DNA of 64,000 nt from Tetrahymena thermophila SB210 (GCF_000189635.1 NW_002476512.1:1426001-1490000); one strand, 5' to 3'; numbered from the stretch's first letter, positions 1 to 12,425 are shown. Made by a program: numbers and translations. The notes: a model not told the origin generated them from the sequence alone.

Positions 1-1324
1 AATTATTTCTAATAAATTTTAATATTTGTAAATACATTATTTTTTTTCTATTTGTTTTTAATAAAAATAATTTATTCAAAAAGTATCCCATTGATTGATT
101 AATTATCCATAATTAAATTGTATTCATTTGAAAGAAAATTAAAATAAAATAAAGCATACTTATATAGACAAATATTGCAAGTTTTATTTCTTTAAATATG
201 ATTTATTTCTTCAAAATTAATTAATTAGTGTACAAATGGATAGATAATTTAATTTATCTCATTAGTTTTATTATTAATTAGCTTTTCAACATTTTTATTG
301 AGTTTTTCATTTAAAGAAGTTAATAAGGATTTTATAAATTTGATCCTTCATTCATTCAATATTTATTTATATAAATTATAATTAATTTTAAAATAATTTC
401 ACATAAAACTGTAATTATAAATAAAACTCTTAATTAAATTAATTAAAGAAATATTTTAAATTAACATTTTTTATTTTAATTAATATTTAGTAAAAGAAGA
501 ATAAAGAGCAGAATTAGTTACTTACTTATATAATTCTATACAACATTTTTACTCAACTTTAATTGTTTGTTGTTGCTTGCTCTCTTGCTTCAATTAATTT
601 GATTCTATATTGAATTTTAGAAAGATATCTATTTCCAAGGAGATTGAAAAGGGATTTTAGATTTGCTAAATATAAAAGAATTTTAAAATAATAAAGAAGA
701 CATAAGCCATTTATAAATTAATATTTTTAAATTTTAAAAAGAGTAGAAATTTTTATAGATATATTAAATTGTTTCAAGCTTTAACTACTTTAAACAAACA
801 ATACACGAGCCACCTTTTTGAATAATAAACTTATTTAGTTAAAATAATTCATATTTTTAATTACTAATATATAAATAATATCAATTTCCTTAACATATGT
901 TTTAATATTTAAAGTGAAAAGAATCATTGAAATTGTTTGCTTTTTTTAATTTTGCACATGTTTTACATATCTTATAAGGAAATTTCATTTTTAATGATTA
1001 CTAATTTTTTTTCTTATCAATTGAATTTAATATTTCAACATTCTATTATAAAAAATAAATTATATTTCAAAGGAGTGTTTGTTAGTGCGTGCATTATATT
1101 GCATTTTGGTTTTCAAATATATTAATTAGATTAGAAGAAATTTATTTATGATTCTGATGAATTTAATCAGAAATTAAATGAAAATAACTATTATAATAAG
1201 ATTTATTTATTTATTATTTGTTATAGGAATTTTTCTTTTAAATTAAATACCTTCAACTATTAAGCTAAAATTGAAAAATAATAATTAAATTACAAATAAG
1301 TTAAGATATCGAAAAAATCTAAAT
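1..1324. other. A+T-rich non-coding stretch
   Basis: Very A+T-rich sequence with no frame I would call a gene. A TGA-free frame from about 958 on the + strand runs into the next gene in another frame; its composition looks like chance. The last ~100 bases are presumably the promoter and leader of the gene starting at 1325. Confidence 0.6.
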
Positions 1325-1759
1325 ATGAACAAGTTCAATAGTTTTATTTTAATTTTAGCTATTATTTCTATAGCATCATCTAAAAACCTCTTTGATCCTA
1401 AAAGCTTAGAAATTATCAGGGATGAAGTTAATGAGAATGGAGAATAAGACTTCTGTTAATATAAAGGAGGTTGGGATGACTCTATTTCTACTTAAAATGG
1501 TGATTTTATTGATGTAGGTGAATTTCATGCTTCAGTCGAAGAATATGATAACGGAGAGTATCAAGTCACTGCCAACTATAAAAGAATTTTCTTTAATAGA
1601 GTAGAATTAGATGATGACTAATACAATTTGCAAAAGGTTAGTGATTCTGGAGAGTTTATATATGTTGGAAATGTTAAGAATGATGGTCCTGTTACTTAGC
1701 TTAGTGTTTCAAACATTGTGAAGAGAAAACTAAGAAAAATAATCTAATATTTTGATTGA
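1325..1759 (+). CDS. small secreted protein, unknown function (144 aa)
   Basis: Single-exon frame of 144 codons ending at TGA, with several in-frame TAA/TAG codons read as Gln. The N-terminus (MNKFNSFILILAIISIASS) is a clear cleavable signal peptide, so the product is probably secreted or sent to a vesicle or granule. The mature part is acidic and polar, has one Cys (about residue 44) and ends in a basic stretch near IVKRKLRKI. I do not recognise the family. The start is the first ATG directly upstream of the signal peptide, in an AAAT context. The neighbouring DNA to the right is the start of a segmental duplication, so this gene lies just outside it. Confidence 0.75.
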
Positions 1760-2221
1760 AACTATATAAAAGAAATAAGCATAATAATAAATACTTTTAT
1801 AATTAAAAAGTATCTTATTTACTTAAAGAAAATAAATTAATTAATAAAAAATACTGTAAAGACAAAAATAAATTTTTATATTCTTTTATTTTTATATTTT
1901 ATTAAATAAATAATAATTATGTTATAAAAGCCCTTAAATATCATACATAGTTGGTCTAATACTCGAAAATTTTTGAGCGTTCGGTCTAATTGATTTTTAG
2001 AAAAAAAATAATTTAAATAGAATTAAGATTTAATATTTATCAAACACACTCCCTCCCGTAGAATAGGGTTAAAATAAATAATTCACTAAATTATCAAGTT
2101 ATATGTTTCAAAGTTTATTTTAATATTTTATTTAAATCATTTAAAAAAATTTTTTAATCTTAAATATTCATCTATTTATAAAAATAACTAAAATAAAAAT
2201 GAAGACTATCAAAACCATAAA
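1760..2221. other. intergenic; left edge of the segmental duplication
   Basis: No gene seen. From about 2003 the sequence matches the DNA upstream of the second LRR gene (from about 6152); a shared landmark is a CTCCC-containing stretch near 2048 and 6190. To the left of 2003 no match to the second copy is visible. Confidence 0.6.
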
Positions 2222-4696
2222 ATGCAAAAATATAAACTAAGTAATTTCTCATATCATAACTTTTAAAAGCAAATCAACTTTCTTTATGATAAAAGTTTCT
2301 TTCACCTAAGTCTGATTGGTCAAATCAAAACAATTTATATCTGAAATTTTGGTAGTATTTTTTACTAGATTAAATAATTAATAACTGTTTCATAATAGTT
2401 TTCAACAAAAGCATTTTCAATAAGATATCATTTTTTTTATTTGTTTTAAAATAAAGCTAAATCTAAATAAGTAATAAGTAAATATTAGACATAAGCTCAG
2501 TATTAGTAAGTAATCCAAATCTTGAGAGTTTGATTCTTGATCTAAAGTAAATTAAATTTGTTCTCTTGATAAATGTTTACATTTAAAACAATAAATTACT
2601 TTTTAAAAATAGTATTATTAATATTTTTATTTCCAAACAAACAAAATTATTATTTATTAAAAAAAGTCACAATTAAATTGGAAATTAGAGTTTTTAAGAT
2701 TTAATAAATGGTTTATCAGGCTGTAAAAACCTTAAAAATTTAACACTCAAATTAGAGTAAATAAAAAAAATTAACCAATTTAAATTGATTTATTAGATTT
2801 TATTTATCAAATAATTTTTTTATAGGTCAAATAATATTGGTGATCAAGGTTTTAAAGATTTTAAATCTTTAATGTCTAAATGTTTAAGTATTTAAAATAT
2901 GATCCTTGACTTAAAGTATCTCAACTAATTTATTCTTTTCTTTTACAAATAAATAATTATTATAACAAAGTTACAACTAAATAAGTGACGAAGGGGCTTC
3001 TTTTATAGGTTCTGGTTTAACTAATTACTTAGAAATTTAAAAATTATCACTTGATTTTAAGTAAAAAAACTTTTAATAATTTAAAAATAGTTTTTCAATC
3101 TTCATCAATCTTGCCAATCTATTTGTCTATTTACTTTAAAAATTCTTTTATTTTAAAGCCTTAATTCTATTGGAAACTAAGGAATTTAAGCATTAGGCTA
3201 GGCTATTAGTAGTTGCTCAAATATTCAATCTCTAAAAATAAGTTTATGGTAAATAATTTAATTTTAAATTAAATAGCTTATTTATTTATTTTATTTTATT
3301 TAATTAAAGGAATAATAAATTTTAAGGTTCAGCATTAGCTTAATTTTGTGATTAGATGAAGAATTGTTAGAATCTTTAAAAATTATAACTTAATTTAAGG
3401 TAAAATTCTTATTTTTAACAGATAAAACTAATTTAATTTTGATATAAATAAATTTATTTACTGTTATATTAATATTAAATATAATTTATAAGAAGATGCA
3501 ACGTAGATTCAAACACTTTATCTCTAGTTAGTGATTCGTTATCACAAATTAAAAATATATCTGACTTAACTCTCTCCATTGAGTAAATAAATATTAGCTA
3601 ACATTTTATCAATTCTTTAGAAAAAATTATTGCAATCGAATTATTATTTGAACAATTTATAATGAAGATACTTTTTTAACTACTAATTTTTTTGTACTTA
3701 TTTTAATAATTTAATTCTAAAGACAAAATGGAATTTGCTAAATTGGGTTATCTTCTTTAGCATCTAAGCTATTATTACTAAACAATCTTTAAAGATTAAC
3801 ACTAGATCTAAGGTAAATTGATATTATTTTAATAACACATAGCTTTTTTTGAGTAAATATTTTCAGAAGCTTTTATCTTTAAAATTAATATTTATTAAAA
3901 GTTAAACGCTTATAGGTGAAGCAGGTATTAATAGTTTATGTTAAGCTTTACCTAATTATTAAAAGCTTTCTTACCTAACACTCACCTTGATGTAAAATTC
4001 TAATGATTTTATTTAGTTAATTATTTAAAATATAATAAATAAATAATAAAATAATTTTTTTCATATCTTAACAGCTCTAACAACCTAAATACTTAGTGTG
4101 CTATTGATTTAGGTATTTCTTTGGAAAACTGTAAAAATCTATAGGCGATATATCTAAACCTTTAGTAATACTATTAAGGATTTATTAGAAAATATTTATT
4201 AAGTTAGTTAATTTTAAATTAAAAATAACCAATATTTTTCATTATTAGTTCTAATAATATCAATGATGAAGGAGCAAAAGCATTAATTTCTTCACTTAAA
4301 AATTGTGAGAAACTTAAAGATTTGTTTTTAACACTTGCGTAAAAATAAATAAACTATGAAAATAAATACTCTATTTAAAATTATTTTAAAATGGTAATTT
4401 ATAAGGTAATGCAATCTAAATGACTCATGCATCCCTTATATTGGCTCTGATTTAAAAAAATTTTAATCCCTTAACATTTTGGCAATCTGTTTATTGTATA
4501 AATTTTATCTCTTTTTTTAATTCAATTTATTTTAATACATTTAAATTTTGAGGGCCTCTAAAATAAAGCTAGTTAATTAATTATTTATTTGATAATTTAA
4601 TATAGATTTAACAATTTAAATATGCAATCCTAGATAATATTAAAGAATTTTGTTCATAAGATGCCAAGGCTGATATCAAATATTCTATAGTTTTGA
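2222..4696 (+). CDS. leucine-rich repeat protein, copy 1 (first exon out of frame)
   Basis: Paralogue of the gene at 6379. LRR exons, each 90 nt with phase-2 borders, lie at 2457-2546, 2667-2756, 2826-2915, 2971-3060, 3159-3248, 3310-3399, 3493-3582, 3723-3812, 3902-3991, 4075-4164, 4249-4338 and 4406-4495. The terminal exon 4606-4696 ends in TGA. Each exon encodes one 30-residue ribonuclease-inhibitor-like repeat, for example NNIGDQGFKDFKSL. The matching first exon would be 2222-2351, but it is one base shorter than in the paralogue (an A run near 2290). The ATG frame therefore reaches TGA and does not join exon 2. All other exons remain open, so either the loss is recent, another start is used, or the A run is miscounted. 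Probable role: protein-protein interaction; partner unknown. Confidence 0.75.
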
Positions 4697-5043
4697 AGAA
4701 AGATTCTTAAATAAATAAATAACTATTCATGAATTTTAAAAATTCTTATCTTTATGTTCCTAAAAATAAATTAAAAATACAAACAAGTAAAACAGTTTGT
4801 TTGTTAAAATTAAATTTTTTTGTTAAAAACTAAAGAAGGAAGTCTACACTAAATGTAAAAAAATATATTTATGTTTAATTAAAATATTTCATCTTTAATT
4901 TATCTTTTTTTTTACTTATTTAAAAAAGAAATATAATTTTATTTTTTTATTTTATTTACTTTGTCTTTGAATTTATTTATTAGCAAGTTTGATTTTAATT
5001 GGTTTGTAAAAATAATGATTTGAAATACCCAAATATATTATTA
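4697..5043. other. convergent intergenic spacer
   Basis: A+T-rich 3'-3' spacer between the LRR gene and the Cys-rich gene fragment; it is the duplicated counterpart of 8853-9213. No gene or structured element is seen. Confidence 0.6.
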
Positions 5044-5903
5044 TCTACCTTTCTTAGATTAATAATAGCCTTCTTTACAGCCTGTACAACTAGATTCTAA
5101 CGGTCATATGCAAGTTTTACTATTTTAATGGCAAGATAGGCAACTCATCGTTTCTTAAGGGTTTGGATAAGATCCTGAAGAGCACTTAGTTACACATTAA
5201 ATTTCTTCAAGCTTAGTATTATCACTATCTATAAACTTTTCAAGTATCTAAAGCAGAGCATTCTATACAAAGAGAGTTGTATTCTTAACATCTTTTTTAA
5301 TCTGCATTATAGAATGTTCCTTTTGGACACATTTTTTCACAAGACTAGTTTTTATATACAAATCCATCACACTCTGTAGCGCTTATTCCATTTATAAAAA
5401 ATAACTACTGTTACATAATATAGATTTTCCTTATATATTTGCCTACTCACAATTAATAGGTAAATTTATACAATTGTTCTATAAGATTTTAAAATATTAG
5501 CTTGAGTGACAATCGCAGATACAATTTTTCAGCACTCTAGAGGAATGACAAGTTTTGCAAAAAGTAGAATTTATACCTTCATCGCAGCCGCTTATACAAG
5601 TGGAACATTTAGAGGAACTCCTTATTATATATACAATCCAAGAGGACATTTGCATATAAGTAGAAGGATCTTATGCTTTATATTCAACCAAATAAGAAGT
5701 ACATTTATTTAGTAGCAACTTTACAATTTACAAAGATATCTGATTGCTTAGTTTATCTTGTAACGCTACTATAGCAATCTTTAATATATCCATTATCAAT
5801 TAGAGTTGTTTTAAAATACTATTCATTAGCACATATTCTATTTATGATGTATATCAAATAAGGAGTAAATATTTCATAATCTTTAAAGATAGGCTTTGTA
5901 TAT
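5044..5903 (-). pseudogene. truncated copy of the Cys-rich secreted protein gene
   Basis: Reverse-strand match to the last ~290 codons of the intact gene at 9214-11277, covering only its Cys-rich half. The 5' half, including signal peptide and start codon, is absent; homology ends at about 5903. Compared with the intact copy there are several frame-breaking indels, mainly between about 5540 and 5760, and the paralogue's TGA has become AGA. It looks like a dead fragment carried along when the LRR gene was duplicated. CxxC clusters such as CPKGTF are still recognisable. Transcription through it cannot be excluded. Confidence 0.8.
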
Positions 5904-6378
5904 AGCAAGATGCCATATAAAAATGTCGTGGCTTGCATACCACTTATTATGAAATAGATTTTTTAATTATTTATTAAAAAATCTAATTTTTATATTTTAT
6001 AATAGAATAAAAATTAATAATTTAATTTATTATAATTTAAAAAATAAATAAATAATTTTTTTACATCAAAATTTTTAAATTTAGTTAAATTTGTGAAGTA
6101 AGTGGGGTAAACAAAATACAGGATTTAGGGATAATTTCTGTGGTGAGTGATTAAAAAAATAATTTAAATAGATTTAAGATTAAAATTATCAAGCATACAT
6201 CCTCCCTTAAAATTGGGCTAAAATAAATAATTCCCTAAATTATCAAAGTATAAATTTTAATTTCCATAGTTAAATTGAATATTTTATTTAAATCATTTAA
6301 CAAAAGCTTTAATCTTGAATATTCAGCTATTTATAAAAATAACTAAAATAAAATGAAGACTACCAAAGCAGCCATAAA
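5904..6378. other. duplication junction and upstream region of second LRR gene
   Basis: From 5904 to about 6151 the sequence has no match in the first copy, so it holds the junction. From about 6152 it is the duplicated upstream region of the LRR gene. No gene seen. Confidence 0.6.
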
Positions 6379-8852
6379 ATGCAAAAATATAGACTAAGTA
6401 ATTTCTTATATCATAAATACAAAAATCAAATTAGCTTTCTTCATGACAAAAAGTTTCTTTTATCTAAGTCTGATTGGTCTAATCAAAAAAATTTATATCT
6501 GAAATTTTGGTAATATTTTTTGATAGATTAAATAATTAATAACTGATTCATTATAGCAATCAACAAAAGCATCATCAATAGCACATATTTTTTTTTATTT
6601 GTTTTAAAATAAAGCTAAATCTAAATTAGTAATTAGTAAATATTAAACATATGCTAAGTATTAGTAAATAATCCAAATCTTGAGAGTTTAATCCTTGATC
6701 TTAGGTAAATTAAATTAGCTTTCTTGATAAATGTTTACATTTAAAAAACAAATTACTTATTAAAATTAATATTTATCTACATTTTTAATATTTTTATATC
6801 TAAACAAAATTTATTCTTTATTAAAAAAAGTCACAATTAAATGGGAAATTAAAGTTCTTAAGATTTAATAAAAGGTTTATCAGGCTGTAAAAACCTTAAA
6901 AGCTTAACACTCAAATTATAGTAAATAAAAAAAATTAACCAATTTTATTAAATTGATCATTTTATTATTTTTATAGGTCAAATAATATTGGTGATCAAGG
7001 TTTTAAAGATTTTAAATCTTTAATGTCTAAATGTTTAAGTATTTAAAATATGATCCTTGACTTAAAGTATCTCAACTAATTTATTCTTTTCTTTTACAAA
7101 CGAATAATTATTATAACAAGTTACAACTAAATAAGTGACGAAGGGGCTTCTTTTATAGGTTCTGGTTTAACTAATTACTTAGAAATTTAAAAATTATCAC
7201 TTAATTTTAAGTAAAAAAACTTTTAATAATTAAAAATAGTTTTTCTATCTTCATTAATCTAGCCAATCTATTTGTCTATTTACTTTAAAAATTCTTTTGT
7301 TTTAAAGGTTTAATTAAATTGGAGACTAAGGAATTTAAGCGTTAGGTTAGGCTATTAGTAGTTGTTCAAATATTCAATCTCTAAAAATAATTTTATGGTA
7401 CATAATTTAATTTTAAATTAAATGATTGATTGATTGATTTTTTTTTTTCTTTATTGCTTTTTTTAATTTTTTTTCCTAACTTTATTCTTGCAAAAAAAAA
7501 AGGGATAATAAATTTTAAGGTCCAGCTTTAGCTTAATTTTGTGATTAGATAAAGAATTGTTAGAATCTTTAAGAAATATAACTTGATGTAAGGTAAACTT
7601 CTTATTTTTAACAGATAAAATTAATTTAATTTTGAATATAAATAAATTTATTTACTGTTATATTAATATTAAATTTAATTTAAAAGAAAATGCAACGTAG
7701 ATTCAAACACTTTATCTCTAGTTAGTGATTCGTTATCACAAATTAAAAATACTTCTGACTTAACTCTCTCTCTTGAGTAAATAAATACTAGCTAACATAT
7801 TATCTATCAATTCTTTAGAAAGAATTATTGCAATTAATTTTTTTGTATTTATTTTAAATAATTTAAAATTAAAGACAAAATGGAATTTGCTAAATTGGGT
7901 TATCTTCTCTAGCATCTAAGCTAATATTACTAAGCAATCTTTAAAGATTAACACTAGATCTAAGGTAAATTGATAATATTTTAATAACATATATTATTTT
8001 TTGAGTAAAAATTTTTAGAAGTTTTTATCATTAAAATTAATATTTATTAAAAGTTAAATGCTTATAGGTGAAACAGGTATTAATAGCTTATGTTAAGCTT
8101 TACCTAAGTATTCAAAGCTTTCTCACCTAACGCTCATCTTGATGTAAAATTCTAATGATTTTATTTAATTATTTATTTGAAAAAAAATAAATAAATAAAT
8201 AATAAAATAATTTTTTCATATCTTAATAGCTATAGCAACTTAAATGCTTAGTGTGCTATTGATTTAGGTATTTCATTGGAAAACTGTAAAAATCTATAAT
8301 CGATGTGTCTAAACCTTTTGTAATACTTTTAAGGACTTATTAGAAAATATTATTTAATTTATATTAATAATTAATAGTTAAATTAAAAATAAATTATATT
8401 TTTCAAAATTATAAGTTCTAATAATATCAATGACGAAGGAGCAAAGGCCTTAATTTCTTCGCTTAAAAATTGTGAGAAACTCAAAGTTTTGTAATTAACA
8501 CTAGCGTAAAAATAAATAAAATATAAAAATACTTTTTATAAACTATTTAAAATTGTTATTTATAAGTGAATGTAATCTAAATGACTCATGTATCTCTTAT
8601 ATTGGCTCTCATTTAAAAAAACTCTAATCCCTTAACAATTTGGAACTCTGTTTATTGTAAAAATTTTATCTCATTTTTGATTGAATTTATTTTAATACAT
8701 TTAAATTTTGAGTGTCTCTAAAACAAAACTCGTTAATTAATTATTGATTATTATAATATAGATTGAACAATTTGAGTATGCAGTCCTAGATGATATTAAA
8801 GAATTTTATCCATAAAATGCCTAGGTTGCTATGTAATTTGCTAGAGTTTTGA
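6379..8852 (+). CDS. leucine-rich repeat protein, copy 2 (433 aa)
   Basis: Fourteen exons: 6379-6509, 6615-6704, 6831-6920, 6977-7066, 7121-7210, 7308-7397, 7503-7592, 7687-7776, 7875-7964, 8054-8143, 8230-8319, 8416-8505, 8567-8656 and 8762-8852. The twelve internal exons are exactly 90 nt with phase-2 borders and GT-AG introns; the sum is 434 codons including TGA. Exon 1 gives a polar 43-residue cap (MQKYRLSNFLYHKYKNQ...). Each internal exon is one LRR with the pattern NxIxDxGxxxLxxxLxxCxxLxxLxLxL, close to the ribonuclease-inhibitor class. The last exon gives a capping segment ending in LLEF. There is no signal peptide, membrane span or kinase domain. It is probably a cytosolic adaptor of unknown partner. 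Convergent with the Cys-rich gene at 9214. Confidence 0.88.
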
Positions 8853-9213
8853 AGACATATTCTTAAATAAATAAATAACTATTCATAAATATTAAAAATT
8901 CTTTTCTTTATGTTCCTAAAAATAGATTAAAAATATAAACACATAGTTAGTCGTCCAGTTTATTTGTTAAATTGAAATTTTTTGTTAAAATCTAAAGAAG
9001 TAAGTTCTATATTAATGTAAAAAAATATATTTTATATTTAATTCATCTTTAATTTATCTTTTTTTAAAATTATTTTATGAAGAAATAAATATAATTTTAA
9101 TTAACTATTTATTTATTTATTTTAATTTATTTTTGGATTTATTTATTTATTAGCAAGTTTGATTTTAATTGATATGTAAAAATGATGATTTGAAATACCC
9201 AAATATATTATTA
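8853..9213. other. convergent intergenic spacer
   Basis: A+T-rich 3'-3' spacer between the LRR and Cys-rich genes; its duplicate is 4697-5043. No feature recognised. Confidence 0.55.
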
Positions 9214-11277
9214 TCAACCTTTCTTAAATTAATAGTAGCCTTCTTTACAGCCTGTGCAATTAGATTCTAAGGGTCCTATGCAAGTTTTACAATTTTAATG
9301 GCAAGGTAGGCAACTTATGGTTTCTTAACGGTCTGGATAAGATCCTGAGGAGCACTTAGGTACACATTTATCTCCTTCAAGTTTAGCATCATCTCTGCAA
9401 ACTGTGCAAGTATCTAACGTAGTGCATTCAGTACAAAGTGAGTTACAATCTTAACATATTTTTTAATCTGCATTTTAGAATGTTCCTTTTGGACATGTTT
9501 TTTCACAGGACTAGTTTTTATATACAAATCCATCACAACCTGTAGCGCATATTCCATTTTATAAAAAAAAACTACTTTTACATTATGTACATTATCCTAA
9601 TACATTTGCCTAGTCACAATTAATAGGTAAATTTATACAATCGTTCTATAAGATGTTAAAATATTAGCTTGAGTTGCAATCACAGACACCATTTTTCAGC
9701 ACTCTAGAGGATGAACAAGTTTTGCAAGAAGTATAATTTATACATTCATCGCAGCCGCTAATACAAGGCGAACATTTAAGAGGAGCTCCTTATTCTATAT
9801 AAAACCCAATAGGACATTTGCATGTCTGAGTAGAAGGATCTAAATATGAGTTGTATTCAACAAAACAAGAAGTACATTTAGTAGGATCTTCCGGCATGCA
9901 AGTACGACATTACAAGTTACAAAAGATATCTGATTGCTTAGTTTATCTTGTAATGCTATAAGAACAACCGTTAATATACTCATTATCAATCAGAGTAGTT
10001 TTAAAATACTATTCATCAGCACACATTCTATTTATGATATATATCAAATAAGGAGTAAATATGTCATAATCTTTAAAGATAGGCTTTGTATATCTTGGCA
10101 TCAGATTCATTTAGATAAATTTAGTAACCATGCAAGTACTTTCATCCATTTAAAATTAGTAAATCTCTCTTTTGTGGTCTTTAAAATTTGCTAAGAAGTA
10201 TCCTTGGTAGAACTATTGTAAATCTTCTAGATCTTCGCCTAAAAAATCTTTGTTTGTATTTTGAATTTATATCAAAGGCTTCTATGAACCATTGCAGTAA
10301 AGAAATGTTTTAGCGCCTTATACAATCAGTGCTGAATTGTACTCAGGAATTTTACTTACACTATTATAGTCACCAAGTACATTAGTATTGACTGTTTTAC
10401 TTACTGAATCAAATTTAGCTAAATAAAATGTCTGCCCTACAACGTTAAGGACAAATGTGTCTTCGTTTGAATTTAACTAAATGCACTTTACAAACTTTTA
10501 TCCAGATTTGTTTTCAATAAAATTACCACTCACTAAGAAATATTATTTTGAACTGCTTAGAGTACTTTATAACATTATAAAATTTGGGCAAAAAGCATAT
10601 TCTAACATTTTAGGATCTTTATTTATCAACTAGAGTTAAGCTGGGTCATCTTATTTCTAAATCGATAATTTTCCTAAGAAGTTAGAAAAAGTAGAATCTG
10701 TCTTTGATCCAGCTTTGACTGTGTAGAATATAAACTCATTTTGCAAATAAAAATTAAGTACTTAGCAATCCTTGAATTAGTTAGGATTACAGAGATTATC
10801 ATTGCTAAGATTTTACACTTTGGTCATATAAAATTCCTAAAGCATATTTTTAATATCTGCTTGTTTTTCTAAACTAGCTTAATATCCTAATTCGCCAGAA
10901 ACATAATCAATTTTCCATCCCTCCTAATTATGCTTCAGCTCTCTTGTTAAATAATAAATATTTTTTAGCTATTCTCGAGATTGTCTGTTTTGAGAAAGAA
11001 CTCTTATAGCAAGGGTTAAATAGTTAGTCTTAGAATCTTCTAACTAAAATACAAATCTAACGTTTCCACTTTAATCTATTTCGTATATTTTTTAGAACTT
11101 CGTGTAAGTATCAATGCAAATTAAATTCACCTTAGCTTAACCATCTATTTGTGTTTAATAATGATAGATATATTAGCAAGAAATGATTTTGCTCTTGAGC
11201 TATACCTATTCACAAAAAACTATTTTATTTATTGTAAAACAGCAAATAAGAACAAATAGTTTAATTATTAAGTTCAT
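9214..11277 (-). CDS. cysteine-rich secreted protein with furin-like repeats (687 aa)
   Basis: Intronless frame of 688 codons including TGA, on the reverse strand. Residues 1-22 (MNLIIKLFVLICCFTINKIVFC) form a signal peptide. Residues ~25-440 are a non-repetitive domain I do not recognise, with scattered Cys. Residues ~445-687 are packed with CxxC and CxxxC motifs (QCRTCMPEDPTKCTSC, CNSLCTECTTLDTC, CHQNCKTC), typical of furin-like or growth-factor-receptor Cys-rich repeats. No C-terminal membrane anchor or GPI signal is visible, so it is probably secreted or lumenal. Ciliates carry large families of such proteins, often at the surface or in secretory organelles; the role here is unknown. The 3' half is duplicated at 5044-5903. 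Confidence 0.88.
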
Positions 11278-12352
11278 TAATTTTTAGTTTACTTGATTTT
11301 TTATTAAACAATTTATTCTTTTAAAATGTAAATTAAATATTAATTTTCTTATTTAATTTAAATCAATTGATACAAAAATTTTCCCAAAATAAGAGAAATG
11401 AAAAAAGATAAATTTATTGTATTGTTTTAGAGTCTATAAATAAATAAATTTCTTTCAAATATTCTAAAAATATTTAAAAGATAAGTTTAATAAAATTTAT
11501 TAATCAAATAGAAGTATTTTATTATTAAATTAAATCTTTTAAATATAGTATAGCTAGCTAGCTACTCCATCTAGATTTCTAAATTTCATAATTTAATATT
11601 TCAATTAGCCAGCAACTTAAAAATATTTTAAAACTAATTATTTAAAATAAAATACTATTAAATGTAAGATTGACAATATATAAAAAATAAAAGTAAAACT
11701 AATTTCAAAAATAGTTCAGGTTATTTTTATTTTTATATATTCTAAATAAATAAATAAAATTAGTAATTTAGAGATTCATTATTATTTAATTAATTTTATT
11801 TTCAAATCTATATCAAAGTAAATTATTTTTAAAATGTCTTATTGCTAAGTCTTCTATTCTAACATACACTTGAATTATATTTACTATTATAGAATATTTT
11901 ATAGTTTCTTTGCCTCAAATAAATCTAAACAAGCCTTGGTATGAGGAATATTAAAATAAAAATAAAAATTAAACAAACAACTATATTAATAATAATAAAA
12001 AATTTTAAATTGATAATTTTAAATGAATAAGAAATAAAGTATGTTTTTCGCTAAAAATCAAAAATAAATTTTTGGATTTTAATATTCTTGTTGAAAATTT
12101 AATTTTTCTATTAATGTAAAATCAATTCAAAGATATTTATTATACATAAACTTCATTTTTTAAATTCCAAAAAAAATAAATTATTTATAAAGATTTTTTA
12201 TTTTAATATTAATAAATCAACACAATATTTTAAGGAGATGAAAATTATATTTGAAAATATTTTAGGAATTAAAGTTAAAAATGAAAATTATTGAAATTAT
12301 TGTTAAAAAAAATAAATCAAATGAAAATAAAAATTAGAATATCTCATAAACT
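11278..12352. other. A+T-rich intergenic region
   Basis: No gene seen on either strand. It holds the upstream region of the Cys-rich gene on the left and the 5' flank of a tRNA gene on the right. Long oligo-A/T runs only. Confidence 0.6.
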
Positions 12353-12425
12353 GATTCCTTAGTGTAGTGGTTATCACGTCAGTCTAACACACTGAAGGTC
12401 CCGAGTTCAAACCTCGGAGGAATCA
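12353..12425 (+). tRNA. tRNA-Val (AAC), copy 1
   Basis: Cloverleaf of 73 nt. Acceptor stem GATTCCT pairs with AGGAATC, with discriminator A. The anticodon stem TCAGT/ACTGA closes the loop CTAACAC, giving anticodon AAC. T stem CCGAG/CTCGG with loop TTCAAAC. The A box (TAGTGTAGTGG) and B box (GTTCAAACC) fit the RNA polymerase III consensus, and a T run directly follows as terminator. No intron. Identical to the copy at 18654-18726. Confidence 0.97.

Larger units (their letters stand above)
2003..5903. repeat. tandem segmental duplication, copy 1 (~3.9 kb)
   Basis: This block aligns nearly base for base with 6152-10093 over coding exons, introns and the intergenic spacer. It contains a whole LRR gene and the 3' part of a Cys-rich gene in convergent orientation. 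Homology stops abruptly in the middle of the Cys-rich gene at about 5903, which corresponds to 10093 in the other copy. Introns differ by small indels and exons mostly by substitutions. Confidence 0.9.
6152..10093. repeat. tandem segmental duplication, copy 2 (~3.9 kb)
   Basis: Partner of 2003-5903. It includes the intact LRR gene and the 3' part of the intact Cys-rich gene, which continues beyond the repeat to 11277. This copy is probably the ancestral arrangement, because both of its genes are open. Confidence 0.9.

Noticed and set aside
958-1395. TGA-free forward frame upstream of the small secreted protein gene
   Set aside because: It overlaps the signal-peptide region of the better-supported gene in another frame, and its composition is that of A+T-rich chance sequence.
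5506-5712. Forward-strand frame inside the Cys-rich gene fragment
   Set aside because: Shadow of the reverse-strand Cys-rich coding sequence; a similar shadow occurs near 9934-10194 in the intact copy.
2222-8852. LRR receptor kinase interpretation
   Set aside because: The LRR genes end right after the solenoid; no kinase motifs, signal peptides or membrane spans follow.
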